Part shown: piece by piece, positions 10,281 through 21,704 of the stretch
How the letters are laid out: each line of letters begins with the position of its first letter
Position numbering within the stretch: the first letter of the stretch is position 1
Origin: Cristatella mucedo
Lineage: Eukaryota; Bryozoa; Phylactolaemata; Cristatellidae
Length of the DNA: 64,000 bases
Assembly (NCBI GenBank): GCA_009760855.2
Contig: WPIO01000018.1
Coordinates: 3,999,001-4,063,000, forward strand
Direction: 5' to 3'
Program-made: the position numbers and the translations under genes
The notes under the pieces: model-generated
The model's input: the letters and a program-made list of their open reading frames with translations, nothing else
Database searches by the model: none
Told to the model about the DNA's origin: nothing

Positions 10281-12068
10281 GTGCACATTCGTGCCTCCAT
10301 TAAGCCCCCTCAGACCAAAGCAATCGCCGTTCCTCAACCTGTGACCTTTCTTAAAAGGTTCTCTGATGTTTCTGCCTGTGATGTGGCTGCCTTAATAAGG
10401 TCTAGCAAAAAGAGCTCGTCTCCTGAAGATCCTATACCTTCATCTCTGTGGTCTTCACTGGCAGACCAACTTAGCCCTGCAATAACCAAGATTTTTAATG
10501 CTTCTTTGGAAAAAGGGGTCGTCCCCAAATCCTTCAAATCGGCAATCGTTAGACCTATTCTTAAAAAACCTGGATTAGACACTGAGGTCCTAGCAAACTA
10601 TCGTCCAGTTTCCCTTCCGTTCTTATCAAAGATTCTTGAAAAAATTGCTGCTAAGCAGCTAGTTGAACATATTGAAAATAATGGAATGTCAGAAACATTT
10701 CAATCAGGTTTCAAGAGGCAGCACTCTACTGAAACTGCTCTCCTACGTGTTAACAATGACATTCTACGTGGCAACGACGACGGGAATATCACTGCCCTAG
10801 CTCTGCTAGATCTTTCTGCTGCCTTCGACACCATTGATCACGAAGTTCTGCTCGAACGATTGAGAACAACGATCGGTCTGGCAGACGAAGCACTGGCGTG
10901 GTTTACATCATACTTGTCTGATCGTGTTCAATCCGTGTCGTGTGGGGGTCAGGTCTCAGACATGAGAAGGGTCACCTGTGGAGTCCCTCAAGGGTCTGTA
11001 CTTGGTCCCTTGCTGTTCTCTATTTATACGCAACCTCTGGGAAAAGTGATTAAGGCCCATGGAATAGGATATCACTTCTATGCTGACGATACTCAGTTGT
11101 ATTTGTCATTTAAACCATCGGAATCTGCTGCAGTAACTGAGAAACTGAATGCTTGCCTTGCCGATATTCGATCCTGGATGTCGGAAAACTTCCTGAAATT
11201 AAATGACGATAAAACCGAACTGCTGCTCATAGGACACCCTAAGCGTGTGGCTGGATTAAAAGGCTTTGCTGTTCTAATAGGTGATGCTATTGTGCGACCT
11301 TCACCACGTGCTCGTAATCTAGGTGTCGTTTTCGACAGCTGCCTCAATTTCAAAAGCTTCATTCAGAAGACTACCTCTACAGCTAGCCATCACATCCGAT
11401 CCCTATCCAAGATTAGAAGCTGTCTCCCACAGTGGCTTGTAAAAAATTTAACTAGCTCTTTAGTTCTGTCTCGGCTTGATTATTGTAATTCCCTTTTGGC
11501 TGAGCTACCAAAGAAAGCTATTATGCCACTACAGCGGACTATGAATATGGCTGCAAGTCTGGTCTTCAAGTCCCAGTGGTTTGAGCACGTGTCACCTCTG
11601 CTGAAAGAGGTAGGATGGTTGCCGGTTGAGCAAAGGATACAGAGCAAAGTTCTTACGCTGACCCACAAGGCCCGCCACGTCTATGCTCCTTTGTACCTAG
11701 CTGAACTGCTGCATCAGTTTCAGCCTGTTCGCGCCCTCAGGTCCTGTGTGGACAATAAATTAGCTGTCCCATTCCTCCGCTTAAAGACAGTTGGCGACAG
11801 AAGCTTTAGCTCTGTAGGTCCTAGACTGTGGAACTCGCTTCCAAAATTCTTATGCAACGACAACTACTCTCCAACTGCCGACTATGGCACATCTTTTTCA
11901 GCGGTCCTGAACTGCTACTTCTATGCTACTCACTACCTCAACTGCTCTCCTAACTCTGCTATGCTACCCACTTTCTCTTTGTTGCGTGAGACGAAGTCTG
12001 TTGGCTACCGAATGCGTACCGAAAGCCGCTTAGGCTGTGAGTGCGCTATACAAAACTCTCCTGCGTAA
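10281..12068 (+). CDS. L2-B reverse transcriptase, intact frame
   Basis: A 595-codon open frame; the same frame is open from about 10101. It holds the whole RT: NYRPVSLPFLSKILEK near residues 106-121, FQSGFKRQHSTETALL near 140-155, motif A LLDLSAAFDTIDH near 175-187, motif B CGVPQGSVLGPLLF near 233-246, motif C YADD at 267-270 and LKLNDDKTELLLIG downstream. The thumb and C-terminal region follow to about residue 520 (VGDRSFSSVGPRLWNSLP). All expected catalytic aspartates are present. The first Met is internal to the family protein; the authentic start would be in the endonuclease segment, which is inverted here. It is the most intact RT in the window. Confidence 0.85.
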   Translation: MHIRASIKPPQTKAIAVPQPVTFLKRFSDVSACDVAALIRSSKKSSSPEDPIPSSLWSSLADQLSPAITKIFNASLEKGVVPKSFKSAIVRPILKKPGLDTEVLANYRPVSLPFLSKILEKIAAKQLVEHIENNGMSETFQSGFKRQHSTETALLRVNNDILRGNDDGNITALALLDLSAAFDTIDHEVLLERLRTTIGLADEALAWFTSYLSDRVQSVSCGGQVSDMRRVTCGVPQGSVLGPLLFSIYTQPLGKVIKAHGIGYHFYADDTQLYLSFKPSESAAVTEKLNACLADIRSWMSENFLKLNDDKTELLLIGHPKRVAGLKGFAVLIGDAIVRPSPRARNLGVVFDSCLNFKSFIQKTTSTASHHIRSLSKIRSCLPQWLVKNLTSSLVLSRLDYCNSLLAELPKKAIMPLQRTMNMAASLVFKSQWFEHVSPLLKEVGWLPVEQRIQSKVLTLTHKARHVYAPLYLAELLHQFQPVRALRSCVDNKLAVPFLRLKTVGDRSFSSVGPRLWNSLPKFLCNDNYSPTADYGTSFSAVLNCYFYATHYLNCSPNSAMLPTFSLLRETKSVGYRMRTESRLGCECAIQNSPA

Positions 12069-12328
12069 CACCCACATGATCTTTATGACTTTGTGGAGTT
12101 ACTGACGGAGATACATTACATTACATCATGCTATCTATTTAGCCTAATGAAACTAGCTAAGATGGGTCTTCAAAATAAGATTTTCGCAGACTGTGAGATG
12201 GAGTGCAGACTATAACCTATTCATTACTCAGGGATCACCGAGAATAAAGAGCTTTGTGATTGCAGCAAATAATAATTCGCGTCCAATAGACAAGGTAAAC
12301 GAGCATAAGCGAAAGAACCGGTTACATT

Positions 12329-12980
12329 TAATAATAATAATAATAGTAATAATAGTAATAATGCACTTGATAAAGTGCCCTCAGAAAGCTTAATCTCTTT
12401 CTAGGTGATTTACATTTGCTGCAAAGGAAATGCAAATGAATGGTGAGTAATATCATGCTTGATTAACAATATGAATATCATGGTTAGGGTGACATGCACA
12501 GGGTCAGCATGCAAGTGCGGTTAGTGGCAGCATGCAATGTCAGCACGCACAAGCACATGAAGGACGAATCACATGGACCAACTAAATGCTGTCCTAAATA
12601 GGTGCACTTTAAGTTCGTTTTAAATGTGGTCAAGTCAAAGGGTGTTCTGACGCAATCAGAAGTGAGTTCCAGGCTTTGGGAGCATACGAATAATAATAAT
12701 AATAATAATTCACTTGATAAAGCGAACTAAAGGCACGGTCTCCACAGGATTTGAGGTTTGCACGATGTATTGATAAACTGTTATATTCCGAAAAGCTGAT
12801 GTTACGATGCTTGGCTTGGTGTGGGAGTAGATCTGAGAGATAGGCTGGAGCCAAAGAATGAAGTGACCTAAAAGTGACCGAGAACACCTTGTAGTCGATC
12901 CGTTGCTTGACTGGTGGTCAGTGCAGATCGGCGAGAAGTGGTGTGATGTGGCAACTGCGACACTCACGAGAGACAAGCCT
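12329..12980 (-). mobile_element. L2-A LINE 3' part with a nested mini-insertion
   Basis: It starts with an (AAT)n tail followed by GCACTTGATAAAGTGCCCTC and the usual 3' region, reaches the RT C-terminus, and ends near 12980. The frame is broken by many changes. Positions 12691-12726 are an extra insertion that splits the sequence ATACGAACTAAAGG seen in sister copies. Confidence 0.85.
12691..12726 (-). mobile_element. Ultra-short L2-A tail insertion nested in another L2-A
   Basis: A 36-bp insert consists of (TAA)n followed by TTCACTTGATAAAG, which is only the last ~15 nt of the LINE, and a CGAA repeat. CGAA is found on both sides (12687-12690 and 12723-12726), as expected for a short target-site duplication. 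Removing it restores the sister-copy sequence. Confidence 0.75.
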
Positions 12981-14140
12981 AATTTTGCTTGTGATAAAGA
13001 ATAAGGTGAAGACAAAGGTGACCAATAGTGGCCGATAAAGTCATAATGCAGAAGATGCTTATCGGCATCTATTTCTCTTGAAAACACGCAATGATTAAAC
13101 TTAACCGGAACACAGAGGGGGAATTCAATTAGCTGAGACACACTTAATGCCTAGCCAGTAAGATATGTTCTGTTGCTCAAAAATATCAGCTGCTCTGTGT
13201 GTTTCAGTTCAGCACTACAAGAATTTTTTGAAGTTTTAGGTGCAACCAGGCCGTCAGAACGTGCTGCCGATTTAGCCTAAATGGAAAACTTCAATGATCA
13301 CAAGCTGTTTAATTGTGTGAGTTATAACCGGCTGCATTAGGCGAGAACGATCACTTGATTTTTACGCAGCTGTAGCTGAACTGCTGAACATAAGAAATGT
13401 GATTGAAAGTGCTTTATCCTTGTCTGAAAGGATTATTCTCTAAGTAAAAGCCGCGGCTCCACAACTTACTAAATCAATTTCAGAAAAAGTTCGTCATTAT
13501 AGGCATTCTGAACCATAATGCCAAACAATTACACTGGATCACTGATAATTTGCGACTTTTCATTGGTTATACAATAGCAAGTCATTTAATGACCTTGCTT
13601 GCATTTTTATTTAGTGATGGCATTTACTATAAAGTAATAATGAATGGTTCCTAATACAGTTCCAACCAATATGTTTTTTGAATCCTCTCGTGCAGTGAAT
13701 ATTACGTAACCCACATGCAAAACTGATCTTAAAATTTTTTATGCTGATTTTCCTCGCAATATATTTTTATTTCAGAGCAGCGGCTGAACCATTCCCCTAC
13801 CAGCCAGTATCGGCAGAAAAATTTGCTAAGTGATCAGGTGGTTTAATAATGGCAATATAAAATGGCTACTTTATTTCGTAATGAAAAATATTTAAAATTG
13901 ATTGAACTCTATTAAGATATAAATTTGACAGCTGCTAGAACAGTAACGAATACTATTCTCGGGATCGCACGCTTCCCGTCTGGACGCGCGACTTTGGATA
14001 TCTTTCCTACATGAATGAACAACATGCATAGTATATAGTTTGCGTCGACATCCCGTCAAGATTTATGTAACTCGTTTATTAAATTGATATGATTTTTATA
14101 CATTTATTAATAGTAATAATATTATTAAAGTAATCGTACG
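12981..14140. other. Unassigned AT-rich intronic stretch
   Basis: No recognised repeat, RNA gene or exon. Stop codons are dense in all frames. Confidence 0.4.
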
Positions 14141-14200
14141 CTTAAATAGCACCCCGGGAGAACTCCTTCTCTCTAATCACTTTCAATATCCTGCTAGGAA
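14141..14200 (-). mobile_element. SINE-2 tail fragment (possible)
   Basis: TAAATAGCACCCCGGGAGAACTCC at about 14145-14170 resembles the tail of SINE-2 at 21040-21065 and 59155-59180. No tRNA head is present. Confidence 0.45.
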
Positions 14201-14274
14201 ACAACATTCAAAAGTTTAGTGGTATCATGCTGAAGACAACATGGTTAGAAGCGACATGCACGGGTTTTGCATGT

Positions 14275-14588
14275 CTTGACGCAAGTAACCTCATCTCCTG
14301 ACATGTCAACATTTAAAAAAAAACTCAAAACGCATCTATGCATTACAGCATTTAATGGGTTCATATGATTCGTTATTTATGTGCTTATGCCCGCTTAGAC
14401 TGTGAATGCTGCCACTATTCAAACTTGCATGCTGACCCTGTGAATGTAATCCTACCCAAACTTTTATTCTTGTTGTTTATTGAACATGCTACCACTATGC
14501 ATTCGATCGTGCTTTCCTTGCAGCGAATGTAAAGTGCCTAGAAAGAGATTGAGTTCTCTAAGGGGGCTTTATCAAGTGTGTTATTTTT
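14275..14588 (+). mobile_element. L2-A LINE 3' end, plus strand
   Basis: It contains the last residues of the ORF region (AACTCAAAACGCATCTATG, CAGCATTTAATGGGTT), the 3' UTR with CTTGCATGCTGACCCTGTG, the hairpin block GTAAAGTGCCTAGAAAGAGA...GGGGGCTTTATCAAGTG and a T-rich tail. The next L2-A fragment lies tail to tail with it. Confidence 0.85.
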
Positions 14589-14604
14589 TTTATTACTATG
14601 CGCA

Positions 14605-15545
14605 GGTTCAGAATCGAAATATGGTTAGTGGCATTATGCACAGTGTCAGTAGGCATAAGGACGCAAAGGACGAATCACACGGCCCACTAAATGCTGTGAT
14701 AAATAGATGCGTTTTTTACATAAGGTCAAGTCAGAGCATGTCATGACCCCAGTCGGAAGTAAGTTCCAGGCTTTAGGAGCGTACGAACTAAAGGCGCAGC
14801 CTCCAAAAGTCTTGAGGTAGTATGAGGTATTTAGCTAAACAATTTGAGGTATTTAGCTAAACAATTTGATTCAGAAAAAACTGATGGTACGATGCTTAGC
14901 CTGGAGGGAGAGTAGATCTGATAGGTAGGCTGGAGCCAAAGAATGAAGAGACCTCTAACTGATTGACAGACACTTGAAGTCTATGCATTCCTTAGCTATG
15001 AGCCAGTGCTGGTCGGCGAGAAGTGGTGTGACGTGGCAGCTGCGAGGCTCAGACAAGCCAGAACTGCTGATGTTTGCACCGACTGTAAACACCAGGTAGC
15101 ACTGGCCGGTACTGCGCAAGCAGTGAGTTACGTTAGTCACGACGGAATGTCACAACTGCATGGACCATTTCAGATGCAGTATTCCTATCTAAGAGAACCC
15201 GATTTTTAGTAATGCTATGCAGCTGAAAGTAGGAAAACGTGAACGTGGACGTGATGTGGTCCTCAAATGAAAAGTTACTTTGGAACAGTACACCTACATT
15301 TCGTGCAGGTTATAATAATAATAATACACTTGATAAAGCGCCCTCCGAGAACTCAATCTCTTTCTAGGCGCTTTACATTTGCTGCAAAGGGAAATGCAAT
15401 TAAATGGTGAGTAATATCATGCTTGATTCAGCAAGAGATGTGCTGGCAGAGCCCATTTTTAGCGTTAGGTTTTCCAATTTCTGAATCAAACTAGCCCATA
15501 ACTATTAGGCTGGTTTTATCGGAATTTAACTTGTATAGCGCCTTC
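14605..15545 (-). mobile_element. L2-A LINE fragment, minus strand, with nested insertion
   Basis: From about 14625 the complement of the 3' UTR and RT C-terminus is recognisable (GACGAATCACACGGCCCACTAAATGC, CAGTGCTGGTCGGCGAGAAGTGG). A second L2-A 3' end sits inside it at 15310-15424. No long frame remains. Confidence 0.8.
15310..15424 (-). mobile_element. Nested L2-A 3' end insertion
   Basis: A (TAATAA)n tail followed by CACTTGATAAAGCGCCCTCC, the complete hairpin block and about 50 bp of 3' UTR ends at ATCATGCTTGATT. It interrupts the flanking L2-A between CGTGCAG and ATTCAGCAAGAGATG, so it is younger than its host copy. Confidence 0.8.
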
Positions 15546-17395
15546 GGGAAAATGATCTGTTTAGGCAATTTTAAGAGTAATTTGAAGGTTAAATGCAAAG
15601 GCATTCATACCTTCAGTGGTTGTTTAAACTGTTAAACATGTAATTAAGTTAGAAAGATACAATAACATACTTTAAATTCAACGAAAGTCTCTCCTGAAAG
15701 CCTTAAGAAAAACAGATCTGAATTCCCGTTAGAGCACTATAAACAAGCCAGCTCTTTTTTAACCATTTCAACCAAGTCTTAGAAAGCTAGTTTTCAGCCT
15801 ATCAGACCATAGCTAAAATTGACAATGCAAGCTGCTAGCCTGTGAAAAAAGATTGATATCCTAGATTTAACTGGTTCTTACATTCAATTGGCACTTATAA
15901 AAAGGTTAACTTAAAAGAAAGGAAGTTGACACCTTTCCTGTAGTTTCATTTCCAACTGAACTTATTTTATTCGAACATGTACTGTTCTGGCAGATTTATC
16001 TACGAATTTAAGATCTTAACTTTGCATGTAAATATCGGAACCATGACTTCTGGAAGCTCTCTGCATTTTTACGGTTGAGTGCCACCTGCATTCAAGGTTG
16101 ATCAATTGATTTTTCTTGGTAGTAAAGGTCTACCCTAAAGTTGGAGAAACTAAAAATATAAGTTGAATATATCTTGGCGTTTTCACTCAAAGAAGAGTAC
16201 GGCTCACTTCCTGGCTCGAAAAAGATGCCATTAATTGAGCCTAATAAAGCTCAGCTCATAGTTTAAAAATTAATGGATATCCTTGATAATCCACCAAGCC
16301 TCCCCCTCGCAGCCAATGTGAGCAAATACAATTTATTTTAGGACTTATATATATATATTTTTTTTCTCGAGGCAGCTTTATAAATTTAGGCAGTTGTCAA
16401 AGACGACGCTTAAATTGGAAAGCATTTATTATGTTTTCGGTCGTTTCATCAGATTCCGACGATTTTATTGACTTATAATTGCAAGTACTATCAGCATAAA
16501 AGGTAAAGGATGTAGCTCCAAACCAGTGGGCTCCTCAGTAAATCGGTTGAACTAGAAGGCTAAACAATTTTTAATAAAACTTGGCAACTGAAACTTTAGG
16601 CTACTCGTCGTCTGCAACCACCGTCTCCTCTTTAAGTATTAAATCCTAGGTAATGACTGTTTCCACCTTTCAAGATTATCGGTCATCCTACAACCCAAAA
16701 ACCCCTCAAGGTGCCCATCGTACAGCGTTTTTTATGAATATAGTCATTTAAAGGGGATTTATAAAACTTGGGCAAGTAGGTTATCGAATCATAATTCTAA
16801 TGACTTTAAATTAAAGATTCCTGCTACCTGTGTGATTACGCTCTTATAACTAAAATAAGAAAGAAAGATCTGTTATCAGTGAGTTCCTAGAATAGCATCT
16901 AGGCTTTTAAGTGTTGATATTTTCGTATTTGATGCTATTAATGCACCAACTTCCCTAATTTATTATTCCTTTAGAAATTTAGTCCATTTAAGTTATCTTC
17001 AATAAGTTTAAGTCTTGTATAAGTTTACACCTTATCTGCAATTATTTGAAGGATCGTTGATCAGTAATTTTTACACCAGTGGTATTTAGTTGGATTAGAA
17101 TTGTTATCACCAAGAGGTACTGGGGAAATAGCAAGACTACTTCCAAGTTTAGCCTACCGGGTATCTAAATAGCTTTACTTTAATTTAGCGAAAAATATAA
17201 TCGTTACTTTAATCATGGTGGCCCCTTAATTCACCTTCACGAGAGATACATTCTATTACACAATAAACAGTTCTTGCCGTCTTTCACAAGTATTATCTTC
17301 AAATCGAAAATACAACTACCACACATTGATGATAACAATAATAATACCGACATTATTGCCTGGCTACCAAAACGACACTTGTACAGCAAGTGAAA
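15546..17395. other. Unassigned intronic stretch
   Basis: Nothing convincing: AT-rich, no open frame of note and no repeat family recognised by eye. Confidence 0.4.
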
Positions 17396-17800
17396 TAATA
17401 TAGCAGCAAGACGAGTTGACTAATTCCAGAGGTTCCGACACATATCTGCTGCTGTCGAGGAGCTGCAATGGATCTACGGGTTGATATACGGATACGCGGT
17501 AAAGTTTCTACATTTACCCAATATACCAACCATGCCCTGGCTTCTTAATACCTAGCCAAACTGCTGCACCGGGCCTCTTAGTGCCCTCACATCCTCATTA
17601 ACTGACAATAGATCAGCAGTTTGACTCAGCTATGCTTCGCACCTTATCATCTAGTGTGAGTTGAAGTCTTTTGGCAACTGCGTGCATGATAAAATCGTTC
17701 AGGCGTCGGAGTTCTCGACAGAGAACTTCTGCGTATCCCTAATCCCCAAGTCTGCTTTACTTTGTAGCATTACAGACGGAGATCTATTAAATTGAAATTT
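17396..17800 (+). mobile_element. L2-B LINE 3' relic
   Basis: Fragments match the 3' third of L2-B in order: TAGCCAAACTGCTGCACC, GTGCCCTCACATCCTC, CTCAGCTATGCTTCGCACC, AAGTCTTTTGGCAACTGCGTGC and the terminal CATTACAGACGGAGATCTATT. The copy is heavily mutated and not coding. Confidence 0.65.
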
Positions 17801-20301
17801 TTTAGGTCACGGCTGTTTTTACTTACTGTTATTAGTGCGTACGAAGCTATAACTATTATCATCACACAAAAGCTGAAAGTGAGATACCGTTAGAGACGAT
17901 GTCTATGGTTAGGTCTCCAGCATTTTAAAAATTAAGTAACAAATGCGGAAAAATACTTCTCTACAAACTTAAAGGCAGGAGGTGTTTAAAATTGCATTTA
18001 AAATGCGGAAGTCGTGACCATGGAGAAAGTATGTTTTCGAACACACCCATCGGAAATTATTTACGCAGTGAGTTATTAAATTCGCTGCCGCACTGACCAA
18101 GGTCAAGGTAAGTCTGTGAATGATAGTGACGTGCCTGAATATAGATTAAGTTCTCTTAGGGAGCTATAAAAACAAATTATATATCTTTTTCGCTTACTTC
18201 AATGCATATGATTAATAAGGGGATTGCCAACCAGCAACTCTAAGTGACTTTCAGTGTATTTTTGACTGTCTGCCTAAGCCTGATAAGGTTGCGATTTTGC
18301 AGGATTTGTTAGCGGAATACCTTGCAGTTTATTTTTCTCTATTAGTAATATTTTTCTAGAAAGCTGAAAAGCGTCCCTATAGAAGGTCCGTATTCTTAAA
18401 GTGCTATGCAAAATACGTTACATCTAATAGTCTATGGATTGATTGCTATCAAGAAAAAACTGTATCATGCATATCTCATGAATATAACTATAAAGACCTA
18501 CCGTTAATTGATGAGTATTTTCGAAAGCGACCCTCATGTCGATTCTGACGAATTTTGACTTGAAAATTAAAATTTTCTGATTCATGGTTAAATCTTATTT
18601 ATTGTATTGACGTCGATCTACATCCTTTTTTGTGACAACTAATTTCAAAAGCTCAACTTGGAAAGAATCTGACGAATTCTATTATCCTACTGAGTTACAG
18701 AGTATTGGCTCTATTTTTCTAATCGAAAGTAAGTTTACGGTGTTAGATGACTAATGCAACATTTATGTAAAGTTTGAGCATCAGTCTCAAAGCCGATTCA
18801 TCCAATTAAAGCCTCGATCTAATCACCGAACAGATGCGTACCCTCAATGTGTAGGTCTGAAGCCTTATAGTCTAAACTATCTATTTTTTGTATTAAAGCT
18901 ACCATAGTGTGATACATGTGTGATTATAAATGGAATGTACAGTGCTTAGGCAGTGTGAGAAGCAAAAGTTGTCAATGATGTGCTAACCGATAGTCTATCG
19001 ATGGTAAGGAAGCTCTCAGTGCAATATGCAGACATTCTTACAACAAAATACATACCTAACAGACTAAGGCTTATGGTTTTAAAAAGTGTCTTAAAGAGTA
19101 GTGTAAAAATGTAACTGTAAACAGGTTTTTTACTGATTTTAACAATTACCTACTTACTGCTTGAAATTATTTAAAAGAGTTGCTATGTCAAGCCATCTAA
19201 CACAAACTATATCTATTAACCACACCTCGGAACATCCCACATATTTCAGCTGAAAAGCAATCATATTTCAGATGAAAAGCATTAATCTATTTTTAAGTAG
19301 CTTTTGCAATATTTAAATTGTTCATTAGCTGCTTGCTAGTCGAGAACAGACTTGGTTATACGTTTTCATGAGCGCAAATATACGCGCACCAAAATGTATA
19401 TTCAACCAAGTTTAAAGCCCCCATCTTTGCTTTTTGAATTGCAACATCTGAGATATTGAGAAACACACCCGCTGTGACACATATCTATAAAATAATTCTT
19501 AAGCAACAGTCATTTTAATAAATGTTTTGATTTAAATCATCTAAATTTATCGTAACCGCATAGACATTAACGTAGAATGTCAATTGTGAGTAGCTGCAAA
19601 AAATGTGCTATTTCTTGTTACTCTTTTGATCAATAACTCATTGACCATGGCTCAAAAACTTAAAATTCATAACAATAATTTCTCAAATCTCTACTAATTC
19701 TGGCCTGCACGTATGTCCATAACGTGTTTCTGTGTAAACCGATCACCATCAACAACATACTAATAAAAAATGTACACCAAAAATACTAAAAAGCTCGTTC
19801 AGTCGACGTCAGTTGCAGTACTTCTATAACTTCGGTCAATATTTGGATTTACAATGAGCTAACTTTGGAGGGTGTAAACTTAATTGTTTTCCTTGTACCA
19901 AACATGTTCGTGATATCGAGCCATTTATGATACTCAAGATTGATGATTGATGATTGATGATTGATTCCTGATCGACGGAAACCATGGCTTCTGGAACCAT
20001 ACAAGGCTTCCGTGGTCTTAAGATTAGTAATGGTAGCTTTGAATAGTTACAGACAGCGAGAAACTTACCCCTAACGAGACTGGTGGTGTCCCAGCTAAAT
20101 GAACTTAACTTAGTTGTGAAGTTTTATTTATTAGTCTGACTACATGGGCTCATTGGTCGATAAGGCAAATCCAGAGGAGACAAAGATGCTATTGCATCAG
20201 TACTGGTAGGATCATTTCATTTGCAGTGAGAGGACATATTTAGGCTACTGCACGCTCACCCAAACTGTTTCTACTGCCAAAAGATGTGTCTGCGCATTTA
20301 C
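17801..20301. other. Unassigned intronic stretch with minor repeats
   Basis: Around 18130-18175 the string ATTAAGTTCTCTTAGGGAGCTATA resembles a decayed L2-A or SINE-2 tail. At 19936-19965 there is a short TGATTGA tandem. Otherwise nothing is recognised. Confidence 0.4.
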
Positions 20302-20658
20302 CTTTTCCGTATATTTCCATGGAGTTGCTCCTGTAGCTGTTATTTATATCGTAAAATATTTCTTGTATAATGCATGTGTATTCGTACAAAGAACTATCTA
20401 GCATCTTTACAGCAAAGGTTGTCTGATGATTTGTCGACTTGTTGAGACATGCGAAGCGAACTGACCAAGCTGTCAGCTGGTTTGACTGGATTGGCTGTTG
20501 TCTGGAGTCACTGCAGCCGGCGTCTATGGACTTCGTCACATTAGAAATTCGCAAGGCAACCGCTTTCATCCTGCCGCAAGCCGATGAAGAAATGCATGTG
20601 AACATTTTTTCACCATTAAACTCATTTTCGTTGGGACCAATTAGTTGCACATGACAAG
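20302..20658 (-). CDS. Ig-like domain exon 4
   Basis: A 357-nt exon (119 codons), phase 1 at both ends. The acceptor is TTTTGTGTCATTATAG (AG at 20659-20660) and the donor is GAAAAG|GTAAAT at 20302/20301. The domain starts ACHVQLIGP and ends MEIYGKG. Its cysteines are C1 in FTC, an extra C six residues later (TCISSSAC), C2 in DAGC, C3 in WSVRFAC and C4 in YEYTC, with spacing 26, 21 and 24. The shared extra Cys, the VRISN/LRISN strand and the AC start tie it to exon 5 as a pair of recent duplicates. N-glycosylation sequons (NVT, NKS, NNS) fit an extracellular location. A piece of this exon is duplicated at 21507-21704. Confidence 0.8.
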
Positions 20659-21029
20659 CTATAATGACACAAAAGCAACACAATTCATAGTCAAACGGAA
20701 TTTCGTTGCATTTCAGTAGCTGATGTGGAAAAAAGTTGGCGCTGCTGCTGTCTGATTTTGAGTGTTAAGCGTGTGGATAGAAAAATAGCGTGGGAACCAA
20801 TACTGCTCATTTCTGTTAATGTTCAGAGCTAATACAATACAGTACTAATTGGCACGATCGATATTATGCAGATTTATTGCAGAAGAAAATAAGGATTTGC
20901 TGTAAACGGCCAAAACTTCTTCAAATTTGCTATAAAGTATTTTTCGAAATGGGAATAACGGAAATGTGTTTTATTAAGAGCCTTATTTCCGAAATGATGG
21001 TCACGAGAGTATAATATTAATAATTAACA

Positions 21030-21182
21030 TGATTCATTTGTATAGCACCCCAAGAGAACTTAATGGCGCTCCTTAATCTCTCTTCAGGCGTTTCACATAT
21101 GCTTCGGGGCTCGAGCCCGCGACCTCAGCCAGACGTTGGTCGGGGCGAGCACCTTAACCGCTGGACCAAACCTGCTCGAAAG
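21030..21182 (-). mobile_element. SINE-2, tRNA-like head with an L2-like tail
   Basis: On the minus strand it starts near 21180. It has an A-box-like TGGTCCAGCGGTTAAGG (21152-21168), a B-box-like GGTCGCGGGCTCGAGCCCC (21106-21124) and then GAAACGCCTGAAGAGAGATTAAG ... TTCTCTTGGGGTGCTATACAAATG. The last part matches the L2-A hairpin tail in order. A second copy is at 59140-59292. Confidence 0.8.
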
Positions 21183-21326
21183 TGTAGTTATTCTGGTTGT
21201 TTGTTGAGGATGCTACCACTAACTATTTGATCGTGCATCCTCTGCAGCAAATGTAAAGTGCTTCGAAAGAAATTGAGATCTCGCAGAGCACTAAGTCAAA
21301 TGTGTTATTATTATTCTTATTGTAGC
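21183..21326 (+). mobile_element. L2-A LINE 3' end, plus strand
   Basis: It contains the TTGTTTGTTGAGGATGCTACC block, GCAGCAAATGTAAAGTGC, a mutated hairpin and GTGTTATTATTATTC. It directly follows SINE-2. Confidence 0.8.
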
Positions 21327-21506
21327 TCACAGAATTCGCTAAGTTGAAAATTGAAAAGAATTAAATGTGAGCACAACAACCATGAATAAAAAACAGATTG
21401 CCTCTTGTTATGATTTAAATCCATAAAATTCTGTTTTCACGAATGCGAGTATATTGATTAACTAACTAGATAATACCGTATTTCAATCATTTGATTTAGC
21501 ACCTAG

Positions 21507-21704
21507 CGAACTGACCAAGCTGTCAGCTGGTTTGACTGGATTGGCTGTTGTCTGGAGTCACTGCAGCCGGCGTCTATGGACTTCGTCACATTAGAAATTC
21601 GCAAGGCAACCTCTTTCATCCTGCCGCAAGCCGATGAAGAAATGCATGTGAACATTATTTCACCATTAAACTCATTTTCGTGGGGACCAAGTAGTTGCAC
21701 ATTT
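21507..21704 (-). pseudogene. Duplicated internal piece of Ig-like exon 4
   Basis: About 196 bp match 20457-20652 of Ig-like exon 4 with only a handful of substitutions, in the same orientation, about 1 kb upstream in gene order. It begins a few bases inside the exon, ends in the middle of the domain at the WSVR codons, and has neither the acceptor nor the donor, so it should not be spliced. GCACCTAG lies immediately on both sides (21499-21506 and 21705-21712). The frame is still open, which suggests a recent event. It could be a template-switch or retro-insertion product, or a filler at a double-strand break. Confidence 0.85.

Larger units (their letters stand above)
8624..12130 (+). mobile_element. 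L2-B LINE with inverted 5' half and intact RT
   Basis: The left part (8624 to about 10100) carries the L2-B endonuclease region on the minus strand. The right part (about 10160-12130) carries the RT and 3' end on the plus strand, ending in GGAGTTACTGACGGAGATAC and an ATTAC-type repeat. The inverted part breaks off at ...TDTKQIYS and the sense part begins at RNVYKTVNHLL, which are close to the same element coordinate. An inverted 5' segment to the left of a sense 3' segment is the layout produced by twin priming. The few residues at the break do not match, so two juxtaposed fragments cannot be excluded. Confidence 0.8.
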
